The notes: generated by a model from the letters alone, not told the origin. A stretch of DNA of 64,000 nt from Avena insularis (GCA_023614405.1 CM042684.1:469473650-469537649); one strand, 5' to 3'; shown: positions 23,060-34,508, counted from the first letter of the stretch. Made by a program: numbers and translations.

Positions 23060-24539
23060 GTGCAATTTGTTATTTGTTTTTTCTCTTCATCTATTTTTTT
23101 CGAGAAACCTTTCAAAGGGGGCAAGGCGTTCCTACAGTACATATAGATAGAATAGAGTTGACCCAATTTATAAGAAAAACTGGATCTGAAACCATACATG
23201 GTTTTGCCTTCTCGGTTTAGTCAATTCTTAACTACAAGAAAAATGCTTATGCCTTCCCGTGTGTGGGAGTGTCCGATCCGCGCTGCGTGTGCGGCGATGA
23301 GACTGGTACGTCTCTGTGTTCATCTTGCTCTGTTCCTCTTTTGGTTTCTGTCATGGGGTTGTGGGATTGTTGGACGGTGGGAGTCAACGGCCAGGGTGTG
23401 AGCAGCAGGGGAGTGTCAGATTTCTACAGCGGGAGCGCTGATTCGGACGAGAGTGGCAGCGGTGTACGATTTGGGTTGTCAGCCTGTTGTTTTGGCACCG
23501 AGAGAGCGTGATGTATTGGATTTCCCCCTTGTTCCTCATCATTCGTTGTTTGTCCAGCTATAGGTCCACGATCCACGTAGTGTTATTCTGGCAACCTTCC
23601 TCACCTTATCAGGATGCTATCCTTTCTTACTCGTTGTGGCTGTTAGAGCAAAGGGTGAGGATGAACCCCATAAGGCATAGGAGATGAGACACTGGGTCAC
23701 GCAGATGGCTTTCTTAGTACTAGTCATCTATCCTGTCTGCTAGCTTGGTTATGACTTGACTCCTCTCTAAACTAACTTAATGACAGCCACATGTCTCTAA
23801 ATTCCTGCGCACAGATGGTACAGAAGGGACTATCATACTACATGTGTATATAACTTTCGCTTACCATTTTAAGATATTGAGAAATGACACCCATAGAAAT
23901 AAAATTTGTGTACACAATAGTTTTTAAAATTTATTGCAAGTGTCCATCAAAGTACAGACCCTGCTTCACATATGTTTCTTTTAATTTAGCTTAAGTGTCA
24001 GCTCATTTAGCACACCAATTATTTAGTTCCCCTTTTTTTGCACGGATTCAACCATAATACAAGAGAATTTAGTTTTTTTAGCCTGTGTTGGTATAATCTT
24101 CTTCCTGAGAATAAATTTTTGTACAGAATTATGTCAAGTTATGACTCACATTTTGGCAGTATTATGCACTTGCTTAAGCTAATGTATCCTTTCACTGTTG
24201 ATGCAACTTGGGTTTATGATTGCTCTCCGGTAACTATCTATCATGCTTTTATTTCTGGTATGCATCTTGTACCTTCTGGTATGGTTTATTTTGCACACAA
24301 ACTAGCGCTGCAGCAACATGATATTGTGGTCTAAAGGGCCAAGCTCTTGGATGTGGAACCGGAACTGGTCCATTTTCGTACTAAAACATGCCACTTGCAA
24401 ATATTGTTTCTATAGAAAATAGTCTGAATATGTAGCTGAAAGACCGCAGAAACAATGTGCAACACCACCTGAGGCACATCTGTTATTTCAACCTTCATTT
24501 CTTTCAGTCTTGTTATTTTTTCTTGAGTCATTTGTCTAA
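23060..24539. other. Intergenic, no gene recognised
   Basis: Several plus-strand ORFs of 66-98 codons occur (for example 23263-23511 and 24038-24334), but none shows a recognisable domain or the high GC third positions of the true genes nearby. No clear mobile-element ends were found. Confidence 0.4.
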
Positions 24540-25480
24540 TTCTTCAGTCCCTCAGTCTCTCAGTTATTCAAGGACTTAGTTTCTCAGTTAGCCTCTTTTT
24601 TTTTGTTTCTAGTCCCTCTTTGTTTGGTCCCTTTTTTATTCTCTTAATTCTCATATTATTTTAGTCACTCATTTTTCAGCATTTCACTCAGTAACTTCGT
24701 TATTCAGTATGCATTGTTTCATTTTATTTAGTTTGCATTCTTCTTTCTTATTTGTTCTTATTTCATTTATCTTAGGTCCACTCTTATTGTTTCAGTTATC
24801 ATATTTCTTATTCTTTTCTCCATTCGTCATTCTTCTTTCTATATCTTTTCTTCATTATGTTTTCTTCAGTATCCCGGTCATCTCATTCTGATTTGCATTT
24901 CTCACTCTTCTCTTTTTGTTTTCTATTTATCCAGTCTTATTTTCTTCAGTATCCTAGTTTTCTCATGCAGATATGAATTTCTTTGACCTTGAGTATTTCA
25001 ACATTTATTTGCTCACTTTGCTCATTCTTATTTTCAAATTAATTACTGATATTTTAGAGGTTTGTTTCAATCGTTTCTATCTCTCTGTTCTTATTTGCAG
25101 ATTCATATTTGCTCCTCAGTTCCAGACTTTGTTTATGTTGTTTCTTGATTTCTTCTCTGTTTCAGTTTCAGTTTTGGTTGATTAAAACCGTTTTGGTTTC
25201 AACTGTACAGACCATATACTGACTCGCGTTCCTTAGATATTTGTTTCAGTCCACTTTTTATCATTATATCAAGCCGAGTTTTTTAGTTCAGTTCTTACTT
25301 TGTTAGTCTTCAGTCCCCTTATCACTGTCTTTGCAGTGTCATTTGTTCCTCAGTTTTTCAGAGTTCAGTCTTTCTTAGCATCTTATTCAGCTCTCTCGTT
25401 CGAGCTCTCTCCCTTGGTATCTCTTTATATGTTTACTTCAGCATTTCTTTTTCTAGTTTCTCAATTTCTCAAATTTACAC
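24540..25480 (+). repeat. Pyrimidine-rich tract with recurring TTCAGT/TCTCAGT
   Basis: For ~940 bp the plus strand is dominated by T and C, with TTTCAGT, CTCAGT and TTTTCTT recurring at irregular spacing. The result is open frames full of Phe, Leu and Ser in all three forward frames, which are composition artefacts. It looks like a very degenerate simple repeat. Confidence 0.6.
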
Positions 25481-26399
25481 ACCTGATTGGCCCACACGTG
25501 TATGCCTGCACGAAGGAGTCAAGAGGATGAGTATAATAATTTTCCAAGTTAAATTAGCTGGAGTGGATTTGTTTTGTTAAAGTCAGTTCATGGATGAATA
25601 AAAACCATGGCGTAATAGAACTAAAATTAAAATCGTCGAAAATACTTCCAAAAATACAATCCTGCAAAAGAGATATCGGGAGCAGAGCCCCCAAAGGATG
25701 TTGCCTATCTCGAACCATTTCGACAAGTGTCCAAAGTCCAAACATTGGCTTAGCAACAATGTACTAGCATTAGTCTATATTCTACGATAGACCTTATCTC
25801 CTGATATCGTTTATTTTATGATGATTACGTGATGATATCACCGGCCTCTCTTGCCTCGTATCAAAAACATATCATCGGCCTTCAACCATGCACGTCTTAT
25901 GTTTTCGGTGTATATCCCCGGGCACAGGATCTGCTTAATAATTGGGTCTTCCAACTGAACTGTTGCCTGACATCAGGCACGAACGCTTCAGTCCATCGCG
26001 CTACAGGGGCGGCCTCTAATCTAATTAAACAAGCAAAATCATTGCGAGGATCATGTCGAAACATTCAAAAAAGATTACATTACCCTGGCCAGGGCCAACT
26101 TTCTGAAAGTTCATCCATCACCCAACGAACCAACCAACCTGATCTGAGTTGTTTATCGGACTATTACCTGGGCCAATGCAATCGACCAGGATATTGTTGT
26201 TTTTAGCCGCGGACATTGTATTTGCGTCGGGTGTTTCGATCTTATGCGCTTTTAGTTGTAAGCATGCATTGAATCTGCTGCCTGGACGCTGGACGTCTTG
26301 ATCTGACTCCTCCCCTTTTCTGGAACAGATAGCAGAGCGTCAGTTCGTTCAGCAATCATCACCGTTTGGCATGTCCGCCTCCTAGTTCACCCCAATATT
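25481..26399. other. Intergenic, no gene recognised
   Basis: The 125-codon ORF at 25829-26206 has no recognisable domain and no coding-like composition. Nothing else is supported. Confidence 0.4.
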
Positions 26400-26880
26400 C
26401 TGCACCTTGTTGCATCTCGATTACCTCTTTCGATCTAATTTTCTTCCTTATGGCTTAAAAATTTTCCCTTTTATAGATAGAGTTTTTTTTTTTTATATTC
26501 GTTGTAGGCTTGGATTTTGTATACGTGCGCATCTATCTAAGAATGTAGTAACAGAAACCTGATAGTCGTTCAGACTCTGACTGTCGGCGACCGATATCAC
26601 GGAACAAATTGGGTTACTGGGAGGAGGACATGATGATATTTTTGCACCTTGTGTGCAATCTCGATTACCCTTTTTAACCTATTTTTCTGCCTTCTGGTTT
26701 TCCAAAAGTTCCCTTTTATAGATAAATAGTTTTCTTGTTGTTTTGGAATACCACTAGACCTTGTAGACATTTTGAAAAAATTCCTTGCAGACATGGATAA
26801 TTCATATGTGCACGCCTCGTTCAGACTTCAGACTCTGACGGCCACTTATTCGATGACACGCATGCGGATTTCTCGGAACG
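26400..26880. repeat. Local tandem duplication (~240 bp) upstream of the PYL gene
   Basis: 26400-26602 and 26642-26880 share an ordered set of blocks: TGCACCTTGT, CTCGATTACC, TTCCCTTTTATAGATA, CAGACTCTGAC, CGGAAC. The copies are diverged, so the event is not recent. No coding content. Confidence 0.6.
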
Positions 26881-27616
26881 AAAAGGAAGATATTTTTGAT
26901 CGGCAAAGCGCGCAGTAGTAGCACAGGTAACTAACTTGGAGGAATAAAATATTAACGGAGACGATTCAGAGTGGCGCATCACGTAAACACCACCAAATAA
27001 AGTCGATCACACCAACGCGTAAAACAAACTAAAGGCGAGCATTAACCTTCTTCGCCTCCTGGCGAGCAACAAGTGTCCGAATCGATCTACCAACCAAACT
27101 ATAGTAAGCCCTTCACCTCATTCTAGAATCTAGATTAGACCTGCAATGTACTAAACCTCTAATCCCTGTTGGCATGGATATCTTCTCCGAACCCTCTTGG
27201 AAACAGATGAACTGACAACTGGCGTTTGCTACTAGTACTTGAGGTTTCTTTTTGTTTGCTACATCTACCCCTACACAAGTGGTCACATAAACAAGGGCAA
27301 CCAACACTTATAATCAGCAGATTAATCACCAATTTGCACATCGCTTTCCCCTAATTCTACTTTGACCACCCTATGGTACGCCTAGGTGTTGCGAGTCTCA
27401 ACCCAACCCGCCCTCGTTTCCCACCGGAAACAGGCGGCCGAGCCCAAAACCACCACCTTTCTTCCCGAGAAAACTATCCCCAACTCTCCCAAGTGACCCT
27501 AGATGTTGAGCGGCTGCGCCCTACAACTTGCTCCCCAACCGCAGTTACTACAAATGGCCAAGTTGCTGCCGTGAGCTGTGAGTGACCACCACGCGCAGTC
27601 TTGTTTGTCCCAGGTG
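26881..27616. other. Upstream region of the PYL gene
   Basis: No gene or mobile element is visible. It contains the distal promoter of the ABA receptor gene. Small ORFs on both strands lack any family signature. Confidence 0.4.
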
Positions 27617-27623
27617 TATAATA
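27617..27623 (+). promoter_or_regulatory. Possible TATA box of the PYL gene
   Basis: TATAATA lies 166 bp before the PYL ATG, compatible with a transcript start near 27650 and a ~140 nt leader. Assigned by position only. Confidence 0.4.
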
Positions 27624-27788
27624 GGTGCCTCTCGCTCGCCGAGGGAGGACCATCCGGTGATCTTTCTTTCTTCTTCCTAGCCCACCTCTCTGCAACCGCA
27701 AGCTCCTCCTGTTCAAGAAACCAAGAAGATCCTAGCTAGCTAGCTTGAGGATCCAGACTTCCAGAGGGGCAGTGAGACAGAGCTTATA

Positions 27789-28427
27789 ATGCCGTGCACG
27801 TCCCTACGGCCGGCGCCGCCGCAGCGCGCCCGGATCGCGGGCGGCGGGTGCGGGTGGAAGGCGGCGGCGCGCGCGGCGTCGTGCGTGGCGGTGCCGGTCG
27901 AGGTGGCGCGGCACCACGAGCACGCGGCGGGCGCCGGGCAGTGCTGCTCGGCGGTGGTGCAGGCGATCGAGGCGCCCGTGGACGCGGTGTGGGCGGTGGT
28001 GCGGCGCTTCGACCGGCCGCAGGCGTACAAGAACTTCATCCGCAGCTGCCGCCTCGTGGACGGCCACGGCCACGGCGACGGCGGCGCGCTGGCGGTGGGC
28101 TCCGTGCGCGAGGTCAAGGTGGTCTCGGGCCTCCCCGCCACCAGCAGCCGCGAGCGGCTGGAGATTTTGGACGACGAGCGCCGCGTGCTCAGCTTCCGCG
28201 TCGTCGGCGGCGAGCACCGCCTCTCCAACTACCGGTCGGTCACCACCGTGCACGAGACCGCGTCGGCGCCGGCCACGGGCGGCGGCGCCGTCGTCGTCGA
28301 GTCGTACGTCGTCGACGTGCCTCCCGGGAACACCGCCGACGAGACGCGCACGTTCGTCGACACCATCGTGCGCTGCAACCTCCAGTCGCTCGCGCGCACA
28401 GCCCAGCAGCTCGCCCTCGCCGCTTAG
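27789..28427 (+). CDS. PYL5: PYR/PYL/RCAR abscisic acid receptor, PYL4-6 (subfamily II) type
   Basis: A soluble START-fold (Bet v 1-like) receptor in cytosol and nucleus. On binding abscisic acid its gate closes and it inhibits clade A PP2Cs, freeing SnRK2 kinases. The 212 residues hold every family hallmark: ligand lysine in AYKNFIRSC (Lys81), gate loop SGLPA (113-117), latch HRL (143-145), Glu171 in ESYVVDVP, and Asn197 in VRCNLQSLA. The N-terminus (MPCTS..., VPVEVARHHEHAAGAGQC) closely follows the rice PYL5 protein as I remember it, and intronless structure fits this subfamily. The ATG is the first in the leader. GC-rich frames on both strands inside it are shadows. The sequence just after its stop is part of a unit duplicated further along the window. 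The exact family number depends on naming scheme. Confidence 0.95.
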   Translation: MPCTSLRPAPPQRARIAGGGCGWKAAARAASCVAVPVEVARHHEHAAGAGQCCSAVVQAIEAPVDAVWAVVRRFDRPQAYKNFIRSCRLVDGHGHGDGGALAVGSVREVKVVSGLPATSSRERLEILDDERRVLSFRVVGGEHRLSNYRSVTTVHETASAPATGGGAVVVESYVVDVPPGNTADETRTFVDTIVRCNLQSLARTAQQLALAA

Positions 28428-29235
28428 CTGACCGGCGGCCACCGGCTCGCGTGCCGGTTTTTTAGGAGCTCGTCGCTTATTGTTGTTTCCTGACATCTTG
28501 TGATTGCCTCTTCTGAGGCCGTTTGGTCGATAGATCGATCGATCGGCGTGTGTGGTTCGAGCTTGTGCTTCACCCTTTATCATTTTGACCACACACACAC
28601 TACAAAACATTCTGCTAGTAGTAGCTAGCGGCAGCCGCGCGATATTAACTCCCTCTTGTTCATATACCTACAGCTCTGTTACTACTTGATGGATGGATGC
28701 GAGCTAGCTAGTGTTTGTTTGTTCTTGCAATGCCAAAATTAATTTGTTTTTATTTTGGTTGACAACCAACGACGCAATACCAAGATTCCCCAACCAAAGT
28801 TGCTAAATTAATATCTGACATAGTACTAGGTGGTTGATTTAGCAGGATTCACTACTGGGACCGGTTGTTAATCAAAAAAAATCAGGACCAGTTAAGTTGT
28901 ACCAAACGAATGCACATGGAGTTGGGGAACCAACCAATTGGAAGGACTGTCACCAAACCATAGCTAATGGCTATATTAATTGCTAACTAAAGTACTACTT
29001 CTGTCTAATCTCTTGTTGTATAGTACTGCATCAGATGGGCGCCAATGCTAGTTGTTCTACTGCCTGCATGTACAGTCAAATAGCTGGCAGTAAGATACTT
29101 CGGGCTCAACTGTTTTTTCGACATAAAAAAAACTAGCTAGCATGTAGGCGAACCCGGCGATTCTACAGCGCCATAACCACCTACCCCTTGGTGCTTTCAG
29201 ATTGATAAGGCTTTTGATACTATTTATCTAGTATA

Positions 29236-29353
29236 CTCCACAAATCTTAAGTGAGGTGAATTTGTTCAGATTCACATGTATCTAAATATGTTTAGTATAT
29301 AGATATATACGAATCTAGATAAATACAAGTCACTTATTTTCGGATGGAGAAAG
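29236..29353. mobile_element. Stowaway-like MITE, diverged
   Basis: It has an inverted-repeat-like structure with the internal pair CAGATTCACATGTATCTAAA and ATACGAATCTAGATAAATAC. Ends are CTCCACAAATC and TCGGATGGAG, preceded by TA. It is absent at the equivalent place in the other copies of the unit. Confidence 0.55.
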
Positions 29354-29602
29354 TAATTGAAAATATAGGTGAACTTTTATGACCTTCAGTGTCCCCCCCT
29401 CTTCAAACTTAGAAGCGATAAGATGATCTTTTACTATTAATTACTGATTATTAGTTGCTAAATCATATTAGATTATATTTGGCCGCCGAAGCCCATACAT
29501 AATATTTAATCAAAAACATCCGCTTGGCAACTATCCTCACAGTTTCGATGGATTAACACAACACAATGACAACTAGCCATCATACGACCTTTTTTTTTTT
29601 TT

Positions 29603-29698
29603 GCTTATTTCCAACTCCCTAAGGCATTTCGTCGCTTGCTACGTCCTTCCTCGTCTCTGAGTGCCTAGGTATCCACAACAAGCCTTTCCTCTTTTAAA
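29603..29698 (-). pseudogene. rrn23: Plastid 23S rRNA 5'-end fragment (nuclear copy)
   Basis: On the minus strand it reads AGAGGAAAGGCTTG, GGATACCTAGGCACTCAGAG, ACGAGGAAGGACGTAGCAAG, CGACGAAATGCC and AACTCC, i.e. the conserved 5' end of chloroplast 23S rRNA. Bases 29699-29751 look like the spacer before the 23S gene. It is far too short to function. Confidence 0.8.
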
Positions 29699-29751
29699 CC
29701 TCGCCATTAATATAAAGCTATGCCATCCTAAGATGCTACTAAATGAAGGAT

Positions 29752-29988
29752 CTCATTTGCTTCTCTTCCATAGAAGTTTCATTTTTCCAGAATGTATCCT
29801 AATTTTTGGCCTAATTCTTTTTATGATAATCAATTCAACCTCTGATGAAAAAGATAGACCTTGGTTCTATTTCATCTCTTCACCAGTTTAGTAATAAGCA
29901 TAACGACCCTATTGTTCCAATGGAGAGAAGAACCTATAATTAACTTTTGGGGAAATTTCCAAACGAACAATTTCAACGAAATATTTCA
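29752..29988 (+). pseudogene. ndhB: Plastid ndhB fragment (nuclear copy)
   Basis: Translation includes [17 protein letters not shown], then [17 protein letters not shown], the N-terminal part of plastid NAD(P)H dehydrogenase subunit 2. The first ~20 codons are missing. The frame breaks after FISSPV, and DNA similarity continues to about 29988 (AACGAACAATTTCAACGAAA). The 76-codon ORF covering it (29661-29891) starts in rRNA spacer and is spurious. Confidence 0.85.
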
Positions 29989-31283
29989 TGCTAGGTATAC
30001 GTACTAGCTTCTAGCGGTTCGTATGCTCATCAAATATCATCAGCTTGCTAGGCTAGTATACGGCATACATGCCTTGCCAGAGATCGAGGCAGCCTTGCGA
30101 CATCGTACTCGTGTGAAAGCACTCGACGAGCTGCATCATCTAGATCCGGCCAAGTACAATCATCTCGCTTCGCGCATTGTCTTTGTCTACGTCACCGGGA
30201 GCGCGTCCGGTTTCGCCCCTCCTACCGCGCCAATTAGAAAAGCACGCCAGGAGGGAGTGGGATACGGCCACGGCTAGTGGCACCTTCACTTCAGTGACTG
30301 CGCACACTATGACGGTGACCCACATGGTTCACGACGAGGATCTCTGCTTGCCTGCTTCACGTGACGTGGTTTTCACTGAATCATGTCCTACAACGGCTCG
30401 CTGCCATTGTCCTGGTTAACGCGTCGAAACGGCGAGGAGTATTCCTCGGACTGATTGTTTTAGTTGTTACAGGTAATAGTGTGTATGGGTTTTGGTGGAC
30501 CAACGTAATCTAATCTGGTTTAAACGATTTGATATTAATGTACAGATTGAAATATGAGTGAAACTTGTGAAACTAAACCGAGAAGTTTCAGAAATGTTTT
30601 TGGTCAGCACACATGGCCAACATCAGCGCTGACATCACCGCTTCCCTGTCTCACGTACCCTTGTATATTTCTTAATCGGTTGACTTTGATATTTCTCCCC
30701 CCGAGACTTTGAATTCTCTCGGTTCTTTGTGATCGATCCCAGGTGCCATTTTGGAGCGCGCACGGCAAATAAATAACAAGATTTGAAGATCACTTGGCCT
30801 GCTCAAACGTGCAATGCTAGTAAAGTCCACGAGATCGAGCCGCTGGTACTCGCCGTAGAGTAGATCTCGATGTCTTCTCCTGCCCTAGGCTAAGTAACGC
30901 ATCATCCTCGTATCATGAGGATCGCTGTCGGTACGACGACACGGTTTGTTTAATTAGAGAAAAAACAATTGCACTCCTTCATCGCCGAGGATGGACGCAA
31001 AGATTCTTCTATCTATGCCTAATTAAGCACAATGCAAAAGCACCCTGATGCGTTGTGTGGAAGCAGTGCATGCATGAGCGCGACTTAACGCGTACGGTGG
31101 CAGTGAATAATCGGATGCGTCGTCGATCGATGAACTGGCCGACCGGGCTGCCAAAGAGGGATAAATCGAGGCCAAGTCGCATAAGTAGATTGGCTTTGGT
31201 TAGGATTATTCGTTGAATTTCTTTTTACCCGGCCGAGGCTATTTGGCAGTGTGACGGCCTGACGCTGCGCGAGGCGTCCTTCG

Positions 31284-33402
31284 GGGCATTTCTACCGGGC
31301 CGACCAAAACGCGCGATCGAAACCGTCCGTTTTTATCCTGGGTCGGCCCGCGATCACTTTGGAGGCATGGTCCGGCCTGTTCGGACGACCGCGCCCAGCG
31401 ATGCGACCCAAATGTCCGCGCCTGGCCAACGCTGTCCAGACCTGGCCATTTGTATATGAATAGTTCATAGCCAATTTACATAGATAAATATATATTTTGA
31501 CAAGCAAACAAACTAGCTTAGAGAATATAATTAAAATAGTGCTTACATATGAATAGTTCACGCTCACATGGTTCGAAAAAAAACAACCAAATGTCATTTA
31601 AATTGCAGAAAACAAATAAGGGTTAAGCATTTTGGTTTCCTGCACGAGCCCATATATGCTTAACCAAATCTAGTTGAAGCCGGTCATGGGTGTGCCTGTG
31701 AAGCAAATTTTTATACACTTGCATAAATTCTTTCCAAGACGCTACATCTGATTCTGGCTCAACCAATTGACCCTAGAAATCCCAGCCTTGGTCCAAAATA
31801 CCGTCATCACGCTCGTCCTCGACAATCATGTTGTGCATAATCAGGCACACAGTCATCACATCCCACATTTTCTCCGTGCTCCAGGTTCTAGCAGGGTAGC
31901 GAACAATAGCCCATCTTAACTGAAGCACACCAAATGATCACTCCACATCTTTCCTAGCAGCCTCTTGCTCTTTCGCAAACCTCTTGCATTTCTCATCTCC
32001 AGGGTTACGGATTTTCTTCACGAAGGTGGCCCAGGATGGATAGATACCGTTAGCTAGGTAGTACTCCATATCATATGTCTTGCCATTCATCTCATAGGAA
32101 ATTTGTGGGGCATTGCTTTCTGCCAGCCTAACAAACACTGGAGACCTCTGCAGCACATTGATGTCATTGTTTGATCCAGTCATGTCAAAAAAGGTGTGCC
32201 AAATCCAGAGATCCTATGATGCAACAGCCTCAAGTATGACAGTGCAACCCTCTGCATGCCCTTTGAACTGCCCTTGCCAACCAAAAGGACAGTTCTTCCA
32301 CTACCAATGCATGCAGTCGATGCTGCCAAGCATCCCAGGAAACCCCGACGCTCGTTGATGGACAGAAGGCGGGCAGTGTCTTCGGTGTTTTGCTCTCTCA
32401 GGTACTTTGCCAAACACCGTTACAACTGTGCTGTAGAATCTATACATGACCTCATGGCATATAGACTCGCTCATGCGCATGTAGTCATCGAGGAGATCAC
32501 CGGGCACTCCATATGCAAGCTGCCGAATGGCAGCTGAACATTTCTGGTAGGAGGAGAAGCCAAGCTTACTGGTGCAATCGTACTTGGCCTCGAAGTAGTC
32601 ATCATACTCCGTCACCCTATTGAGTATGTTCAAGAACAGGTTCCTGGACATCCGATAGCGGCGATGGAATGCCTTCTCTTTAAAGACTGGATTAATTGGG
32701 TGGAAGTAGTCCTTGTAAAGGCGTATGTGCCCCTCTTCCCGATCACATTCATGGTTGGCTTCACGCCACTTTGCCGAGCCACCTCTACGCGGCGGGAGGA
32801 GGTAGTTATCGTGCACCATCTGTGAAGCCGCCATAAGAATTTCGGTCTCACCGTCGGACTCCTCCTCGGACGATGACTCGACGTAATTCTTGTAGAAGAA
32901 TTCGATCGCCCTTCGCCTGCTGCCCATCTGCCAAGTACACTGCCGTCAATGGCTGTACCAACTCCCGCAGCGGATCAGATTACCAAGAAAAGGCCGACGA
33001 ACGCACCTCGGCAAACGACCGAACAGGTCGTGCACGTCCAATGTAAAGGCGGAGGTCGGGGCAGCGGGTTTGCCTGTGGAGCGTCCAGTCAAGTCCGGCA
33101 CCGCGCGCGGCTTGCGGTCGTCTTGCTCGATATCACGCTGGGGACCGGCGGGGGCGGGGGGAGGGACAACCGTCAATGGCGGCGGCGGCGGCTGGTTGTG
33201 TCACTGGCTACAGGGCCCGGCTGAATAAGTGGTCGGACACGCGAGGCAGCACGCGTTGTCCGGGCCGACCCAGTGATCACGCAAATTAGGTGCATGAATG
33301 GGTCGAGTCGGACGCGTCGAGACGGTTGGGTCGTGCCGCTGCGTCCGCGCAGACAGGTTCAGATACATCGGGACTGGTTGGATCGACCCGGTGAAGATAC
33401 CC
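31284..33402 (-). mobile_element. PIF/Harbinger element with broken transposase
   Basis: The 2119 bp element has imperfect terminal inverted repeats: left GGGCATTTCTACCGGGCCGA, right (reversed) GGGTATCTTCACCGGGTCGA. A three-base repeat TCG flanks it (31281-31283, 33403-33405). The empty site is seen in copy 2 near 35471-35490 (GTCCCTCGAGAGCCTAGG). It carries a degenerate transposase on the minus strand. The second ORF expected of autonomous members was not recognised. Confidence 0.85.
31773..32927 (-). pseudogene. PIF/Harbinger (HARBI1-like) DDE transposase, broken
   Basis: Encodes the nuclease of Harbinger transposons. The start MGSRRRAIEFF, an acidic lead, and RLYKDYFHPINPVFKEKAFHR are typical of the grass family. 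Catalytic region pieces are visible: GSIDCMHW (first Asp), GSNNDINVL (second Asp), DGE-type region YYLANGIYPSWATFVKK, and ARKDVERSFGVLQLRW (third acidic residue), ending DDGILDQGWDF. Breaks: the frame slips around 32340-32420, an in-frame stop follows MHW at about 32300, further frame change occurs before MTGSNN, and a stop replaces a residue after RKDVE near 31938. It cannot make full-length protein. Confidence 0.85.
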
Positions 33403-33853
33403 TCGGAACCTAGGAGGGCATTTACTTATAAACGCCGGAGCGGATCGAGCTACGCCCTTACTACTACTATAGATGGCAGGATTAAATAAGTTTAGCGGCA
33501 GTGGGCAGCACCCTGCAGCCTGGCCGGCTGGCCTGGTAGGGGAATCAAATCCACACGTACGTTGCGTACGGATCGCTTGGTTTTTCCCCCTTTTTTTTTC
33601 TTCTGGAAACACAGTACAATGCTTGGTTCTTCCCTTGATGGCCGTAAAAAGCATTCACGGGGTTGTTGGGCATACTACTACCATATACTATACCGTAACT
33701 TGACCACTTGATGGATTCTGGTCCTTGCTTAATTAGCAGCAGCAGTAGCGTCTCATTGTTACATTTAGGGATTTCTACTGCCAAAATAATGTAAATGGCA
33801 GTACTAGTAGTTATGGTGCTAATGGACGGATGGCAACGTACGATACTCCATTA

Positions 33854-34089
33854 GAGCAAATACAACAAGGTTCAGTCAGCGGGCTATATAACTTAAAATA
33901 GTATATTTGTACTTAGTTGAATGAGAGAGAAGAGGAGAGATAATAGGAGCCAGCTGCAGCACGTGCTCTAGGAACTATGTGAGACTATATTTTTATCTCT
34001 ATCTATTGTACATGTTAGCTATTAGGTTGACTCAAGATGATATGGACATGACTTATAGTCAGCAGTTGGTTGTACTATTGTCCTTGCTC
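33854..34089. mobile_element. Tourist-type MITE
   Basis: 236 bp with inverted-repeat ends GAGCAAATACAACAAGG and (reversed) GAGCAAGGACAATAGTACAA and a TTA target duplication (33851-33853, 34090-34092). The empty site is preserved in copy 2 near 35785-35800 (CTCCATTATTATATTC). Confidence 0.88.
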
Positions 34090-34508
34090 TTACTATATTC
34101 TTTCTTGGGAAATTGGAAGTACATGTCAATATGAGGAAATTTGTTTTTTGACATGATGCATGTGGGGAGCCTTTACCAAAAAGAAAATGCATGCTATGCT
34201 AATTGTACCATCTCATGCTTGGTATACCGCGATCTGAATTGTCTGCAACTGGCAGGAGGGTGCCTCTGCCTCGCTGCCTAGTTCAGTCTTTCCTAGTGAT
34301 GATACACTTGCATTAACAAAACCGAAAGGTTACGGGGCAGACACATGACGGAGGAAATACAGGCGGCACTAGGCCAACTTGCGCAAGTAGCTAGCGGGCA
34401 GAGCATTTTCCCCGCCAGGCCCCTCCTTTCATATCCTCTATTATCTCTGTGCCGAAATATAAATCCTTTAGCTTTTTAAAAAGGCTTATATTTTGGAACG
34501 GAGGTAGT

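Larger units (their letters stand above)
29603..29988. other. Plastid DNA insertion (NUPT), chimeric 23S rRNA spacer / ndhB
   Basis: About 390 bp of chloroplast origin lies inside copy 1 of the duplicated unit. The left part is the reverse complement of the start of plastid 23S rRNA with its upstream spacer. The right part is the 5' portion of ndhB in forward orientation. These loci are not adjacent in plastid genomes, so two fragments were joined before or during insertion. Several substitutions relative to plastid sequence show it is not recent. It is preceded by a T-run at 29590-29602. Confidence 0.82.
28581..34430 (+). repeat. Duplicated unit, copy 1 (begins in PYL 3' flank)
   Basis: This is the first and most complete copy of a noncoding unit found five times downstream of PYL. 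Marker blocks in order: CATTTTGACCACACACACA (28581), GTTTGTTTGTTCTTGC (~28715), CTGTCTAATCTCTTG (29003), TTTCAGATTGATAAGG (~29197), GAAGATCACTTGGCC (30785), GATTCTTCTATCTATGCC (31002), GAGCGCGACTTAAC (31077), GGTTGTTGGGCATAC (33660), ATGCATGCTATGC (34187), GGAGGAAATACAGGCGGCAC (34350). It is stretched by a Stowaway MITE, plastid DNA, a Harbinger element and a Tourist MITE. Confidence 0.8.

Noticed and set aside
24709..25530. Hydrophobic Phe/Leu-rich ORFs resembling membrane proteins
   Set aside because: Produced by the pyrimidine-rich tract in all forward frames; no start context or conserved motif.
27794..28610. Long ORFs in other frames over the PYL gene (27794-28465 plus; 27804-28610 and 27740-28228 minus)
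   Set aside because: They are shadows of a very GC-rich gene; only the 27789-28427 frame encodes a known family with all conserved residues.
32946..33224. ORFs on both strands beside the Harbinger transposase
   Set aside because: They could be the second Harbinger ORF, but no Myb-like motif is visible and the two strands overlap.
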